64,000 bases of DNA from Hormiphora californensis (taxonomy: Eukaryota > Ctenophora > Tentaculata > Cydippida > Pleurobrachiidae), in assembly GCA_020137815.1 (NCBI GenBank), contig CM035358.1, positions 3,604,792-3,668,791 on the forward strand. The letters run 5' to 3'. Both the position numbers and the translations under genes were made by a program. Positions 58,239 to 64,000 of this stretch are shown here, piece by piece. The first letter of the stretch is position 1, and the number at the start of each line of letters is the position of its first letter. The notes under the pieces are model-generated. The model searched no databases. It was given only the letters and a program-made list of their open reading frames with translations, and was not told the origin of the DNA.

Positions 58239-58419
58239 TATGGTCACGGTCAAAAAGTCTGCTGAAAATCGATATACTTTTGAATTTGCTCAATCGTGGA
58301 TAAGATCCTCTCCATGGACAATTTTTTCGAACTCAACCCACTCAAAATTGTTCAAATTTTATTAATCTGAAAAGTCCAATATAATTGCTTTATCTGTTTC
58401 TCTGTAATCAGCACTTAAA

Positions 58420-59205
58420 AAGTGTGGATAACAAATCGTGTGGATAACGGGCTCAACCGCATGATGATCGTGCTAGCAATATGAAATTTTAGTATACACA
58501 AGAATGGGTACTCACAATATGAATTATTTTGTTTTTATCTATTTTTTTACTCAACTTGTGTGGATAACATCAGTTTCCATCATAAATCGTTACTCAACCG
58601 TATGAACGAGAGTACATTTGGTCTTTATTTCGGGTTTATTGGCTAGGGCTAACATTTTTCTTGGAAAATAAGCTTCCACTTTAACAAAAGGATAACTCAA
58701 CCGGTGTGGATAACCATTTTTGTATCCTTTGGTCAGCATTAGACATTTCGATTCTCATTTATCCACATCGATTGAGTAATTTATATGACCAGGAAATTAC
58801 ATGTAGAGACCAACCTCAACCAACAAGGACAGTTTCCGAGCAAAAATTAACTCAACCGGTGTGGATAACGTCTCTTTACTGTTTAGAGGATTTTAGCAGA
58901 AAATCGAAGTTATCCACACTTGTTGAGTATCGAATTGGAGCTAATCTAGCTTGTCCATCGATTAGGTATCGATTAGGAATATTTCACAAGTTGAGTAACC
59001 AAAATTGTGGATAATTTACGCATCATCAAGTTTGGGAGGCTGTGTATCCACAATGGTTGAGTAAAACTTGCTCAACCGTATGTGACGAGGTTCCCACAAC
59101 AATTATTATTGCAGTTATCCACAAAGTGGAGTCAAAGTTACAAAGATTACTCAACCAGGTGGATATTCTTAAAACTTGTGTTTTTATCCACACTGGTTGA
59201 GCAAT
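58420..59205. repeat. Array of composite CTCAACC/TGTGGATAAC motifs
   Basis: About 13 sites in both orientations. Full plus-strand copies are at 58549-58568, 58695-58714 and 58850-58869 (ACTCAACCGGTGTGGATAAC at the last two) and a weaker one at 59149-59166. Inverted copies are at 58759-58777, 58909-58928, 59044-59062, 59114-59132 and 59184-59202. Half sites occur at 58423, 58439, 58452, 58592, 58991/59006 and 59071. Confidence 0.9.
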
Positions 59206-61046
59206 CGATTTAATTATTTAAAATTAATACAATTTAAACATATTTTGATCTGCTTACAAAATTTCAAGTGTCTAGAAGGTGTCTAAGTGGTCTAAAAATT
59301 GGTTTCAATAATTTTGGTCGATTTTTCGAAACCCAAAATATCGAAATTTCAGCAGACTTTTTGACCGTGACCCTATGGTGAAAAGGGGGGATTATGCAAC
59401 CGTCAATTAGCTAATTATCCAATTATCTCAATTAGGAGCGGGAATAGAAACTCAGCTATGTGCTCTGCCCCCACTAAGGCGACGATTTTACACATTTTAG
59501 TGCCCCCATTTGTCTTGTATACTCCGCCAAATTGAATTTTTTAGCGCTGGAGGGCAACTAATTAGCTAATTATCCAATTATCTCAATTAGGGGTCCAGAT
59601 AGAGACCTAAATATGTGCTCTAACCCCACTAATGTGATGATTCTACACATTTTAGTGCCCCCATTTGCCTCATAACTCCTTCCCAAAGCAAAGTTTCATT
59701 TATTAGCATGCGCGGGACAGATAATTGGCTAATTATCCAATTATCTCAATTAGGGGGCAAGATAGCGACCTAAATATTTGCTCTACCCCCACTAATGCGA
59801 TGATTCTACACAGTTTAGTGCCCTGATTTGACTCTTAGCTCCTTTTCTAGCCCGAGTTATGGATGTTTTTGGAGAATTTACCAATTGGGACGATAGAGTC
59901 ATATATGATACAAAATGTAGAATTTGGGGTATTTTTCTAGTAAAAACCGTTCAAGAATGTAGAAATTATAGCTATAGACTGCCTCAAAGCATAAAATTTG
60001 ACTATTGGACCCATACTTTTGCACAAATGACATTTGTTACTAGAATTCCCTTACGGACGATAGAGTCATATATGACACAGTGGGCCCAGCAAAAACTACA
60101 TGTCGAAACTTCAAATTTCTTTTTCGAGGTAGTTTTTGGTAATAATATCTACTTATAAACGAAAAATTAGTAAAATCTATCGAGCCAATCCTTCTCGTCC
60201 TTAAAGGGTTAACATGTGATAAACGCGCAAAAAAAATCCGCGCACGACTTTGAGGGGTGAACAGTTGAAAAAAAATGGACTTTATATAAGTAGATGTAAA
60301 GATCTACTGATCGACACTGCGTACAACACAACTAGCAAAAACGTAGTTAACAGTGACAAATTATTCATCCAGGCATTTGGTGAAGGCTGCTCAAGCTTTT
60401 TCAAAAATTTCTTTCAACGAAAAACATCAAAAAAGTAGCCAAATTATGGGCAACGATGAATTTGTAAGTTTAGAATCAAGAACGACACACATAAATCAGA
60501 ATGTAAAGAAAAAACATCGAAATCGCAAATAAATTGTACAGACCGTCCGGATCAAACCTCCCAGAATCCACAAAAGTGGAAATGAAAAATTTCTTGTTCG
60601 GCTCGAGTATGGACGAACAAGTGGCACAACGCGCGCAAGCAAGAACAAAATGCGCGGCTTGGAATTGCGCGGTCTGGAGCTGGGCTCTCCACTAGCACAA
60701 TTCAAATGATAGTGAGCCGCGCGCGTAAATTGCAGCGCATTATTATTTATTTGCGTGTTACCACTTAAAACATCAAAATGCAGCGCAGTTTCGACCGACA
60801 TTTCATAAAAATGAATTTTTTATATTTACTAGATTTTAAATTTTAAGTTTAAGACATTTAACTTTTCGAGAAAAAAACGTGTTTGACTGACTAATTTTAC
60901 TGTTCCCAAGCATAATTCATACTGACTTACTGGAATGCCGAGCAGATGCCTTGTGAATGTTGTTGCCAATTTTAATAATATGTGATTCGAAAACAGATCG
61001 TAACTGGTCCCAGAATCCGATTCACTAAATTTAAATCGTTCTCTAG

Positions 61047-63291
<2,245 letters not shown>

Positions 63292-63301
63292 GTAAGTTTA
63301 C

Positions 63302-63409
63302 TAGGAACCGACCGACACAAGTAAACAACCAATTAGAACTCGTTATTTAGGTCACGTGACTGGTTATCAGCCAATCAGGGACAGTATTTCCTGATTCGGT
63401 CGGTTCCTG
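63302..63409. mobile_element. 108-bp hAT-like MITE, copy 3
   Basis: Same family as 5290 and 45120 (one base shorter; starts TAGGAACC). The flanks AAGTTTAC at 63294-63301 and 63410-63417 are an exact 8-bp target duplication. The left flank is part of the splice donor GTAAGTTTAC of the PH-domain exon ending at 63291. Confidence 0.92.
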
Positions 63410-63417
63410 AAGTTTAC

Positions 63418-64000
63418 ACTTAAATTACAAAGTCACAAAATATTGATAACATCTCAATATCGGTTACATTTAATACATTAACCATCCAGCGGAAATAGGC
63501 CATAGGGATTAGGGCGGTGCAGTACCTCACACCTTTCCAGCACGCACCTTTATCAGTTAATTTAAGAACACATTATCGCCATAACAAAGGCAGGGGCGTG
63601 CCAGTATTTAGTTGCCATCTGATAATAATAATAATCTGGTAATGCATGGAGCACCCATTGGGTATCGACGGAAAGATGGAGAGGAGGGAAGTAAGAATGG
63701 CAGAGAGAAACAGAGATGGAGAGAGTAAAAGAAAGATGAAGAGAAATAAAAGGTAGATTAAAATTAATTATCAAAAGTGTGTCATGCTCTACCTGTCTCT
63801 TTTGAGGTGATTTAACATCCGCCCTCTCTCAAGTGATCAATACCCCCTTGAACCAAGGTCAGGGCTAAATTTACCCATCACTGTCCAGACAGACTTTCTC
63901 TCTTCCCCTTTACAATCCCAAGAGCCCCACCCAACGACGCGGGCGGGCGCCGCCCGTCAGGAAAAGGGTCGGGCCCACCTCGAGCCCTCCCTCACCAAAG
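63418..64000. other. No gene recognised
   Basis: Downstream of the third MITE nothing coding or repetitive stands out apart from short GA-rich DNA at 63675-63750 and a GC-rich patch at 63930-63975. It is probably intron of the PH-domain gene. Confidence 0.5.

Larger units (their letters stand above)
56611..60208. mobile_element. 3.6-kb piggyBac-like foldback element
   Basis: Starts CCCTTTGAGGGCGA and ends with the near-complement TCGTCCTTAAAGGG, flanked by TTAA at 56607-56610 and 60209-60212. Arms of about 700 bp (about 56953-57656 and 59360-60078) are near-perfect inverted copies. They contain GGACGATAGAG beside the palindrome GTCATATATGAC at two positions each, and three tandem units of about 155 bp (57205-57640 and its mirror). 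The centre holds the motif array described separately. No transposase frame was found, so it is probably non-autonomous. Confidence 0.8.
56529..60282. mobile_element. Outer inverted-repeat element, split by a nested foldback
   Basis: Both ends carry AAGTCCATTTTTTTTC followed by AACTGTTCACCC, in inverted orientation, and TA flanks both (56527-56528, 60283-60284). Its own body is only about 80 bp (56529-56610) plus 70 bp (60213-60282). The rest is a TTAA-flanked element inserted into it. Confidence 0.7.

Noticed and set aside
58423-59202. TTATCCACA-like boxes resembling bacterial DnaA sites
   Set aside because: The host is clearly eukaryotic and the boxes are part of a longer composite motif; resemblance is taken as coincidence.
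56935-60158. Mirror-image open frames beginning MDVFGEFTNWDD at both foldback arms
   Set aside because: Identical because the arms are inverted copies; no domain, and they are split by unpaired DNA.

Overview
The window is nuclear DNA from an intron-rich animal. It carries a Notch receptor with EGF, LNR, transmembrane, RAM, ankyrin and PEST parts, canonical GT-AG introns, hundreds of (GA/CT)n dinucleotides and many DNA transposons. The simple Notch (about 15 EGF repeats visible, a very short divergent segment between the LNRs and the membrane) could fit an early-branching animal such as a sponge or ctenophore, but that is inference only. All exon models below were assembled by hand from splice sites, reading phase and family similarity.

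Layout. 1-4013 holds no recognised exon. Notch occupies 4014-25110 (+), 25 exons, with its 5' end missing. 25111-28255 holds a 468-bp transposon and a repeat cluster. From 28256 to about 53937 five genes all lie on the minus strand. In their own 5'->3' order they are: an unidentified gene (3' end only, 53937-52467), the AP-3 mu subunit (51730-49427), PAN2 (49121-42354), a SLC35A nucleotide-sugar transporter (41452-37923), and a Lys/Arg-rich nuclear-type protein (36929-28256). The last hosts an intact APE-type LINE, a hAT-like element and one of two 637-bp foldback elements in its introns. 53938-61046 is mostly repeats: a poly-G tract, an orphan 3' exon, and a nested giant foldback at 56529-60282. 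A PH-domain gene (+) starts at 61047 and leaves the window.

Most unusual points. (1) PAN2 is an intact reading frame, but all four DEDD exonuclease residues are gone, so it looks like a pseudo-deadenylase. (2) A 3.6-kb TTAA-flanked foldback element has about 13 copies of a composite motif (CTCAACC next to TGTGGATAAC) at its centre. (3) A 109-bp MITE with 8-bp target duplications occurs three times, each within about 30 bp of an exon edge, and carries two CCAAT boxes and an E-box. (4) Several 3' splice sites are tandemly duplicated, and short satellites abut exons repeatedly. (5) Single-base frame breaks occur in Notch, AP-3 mu and the unidentified gene; several are in homopolymers, which suggests assembly error rather than gene death.

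Functional links. Notch EGF repeats carry O-fucose and O-glucose consensus sites, and the SLC35A-type transporter would supply UDP-sugars to the Golgi where such glycans are elaborated. AP-3 (endosomal sorting) and PAN2 (mRNA deadenylation) are housekeeping neighbours, only about 300 bp apart.
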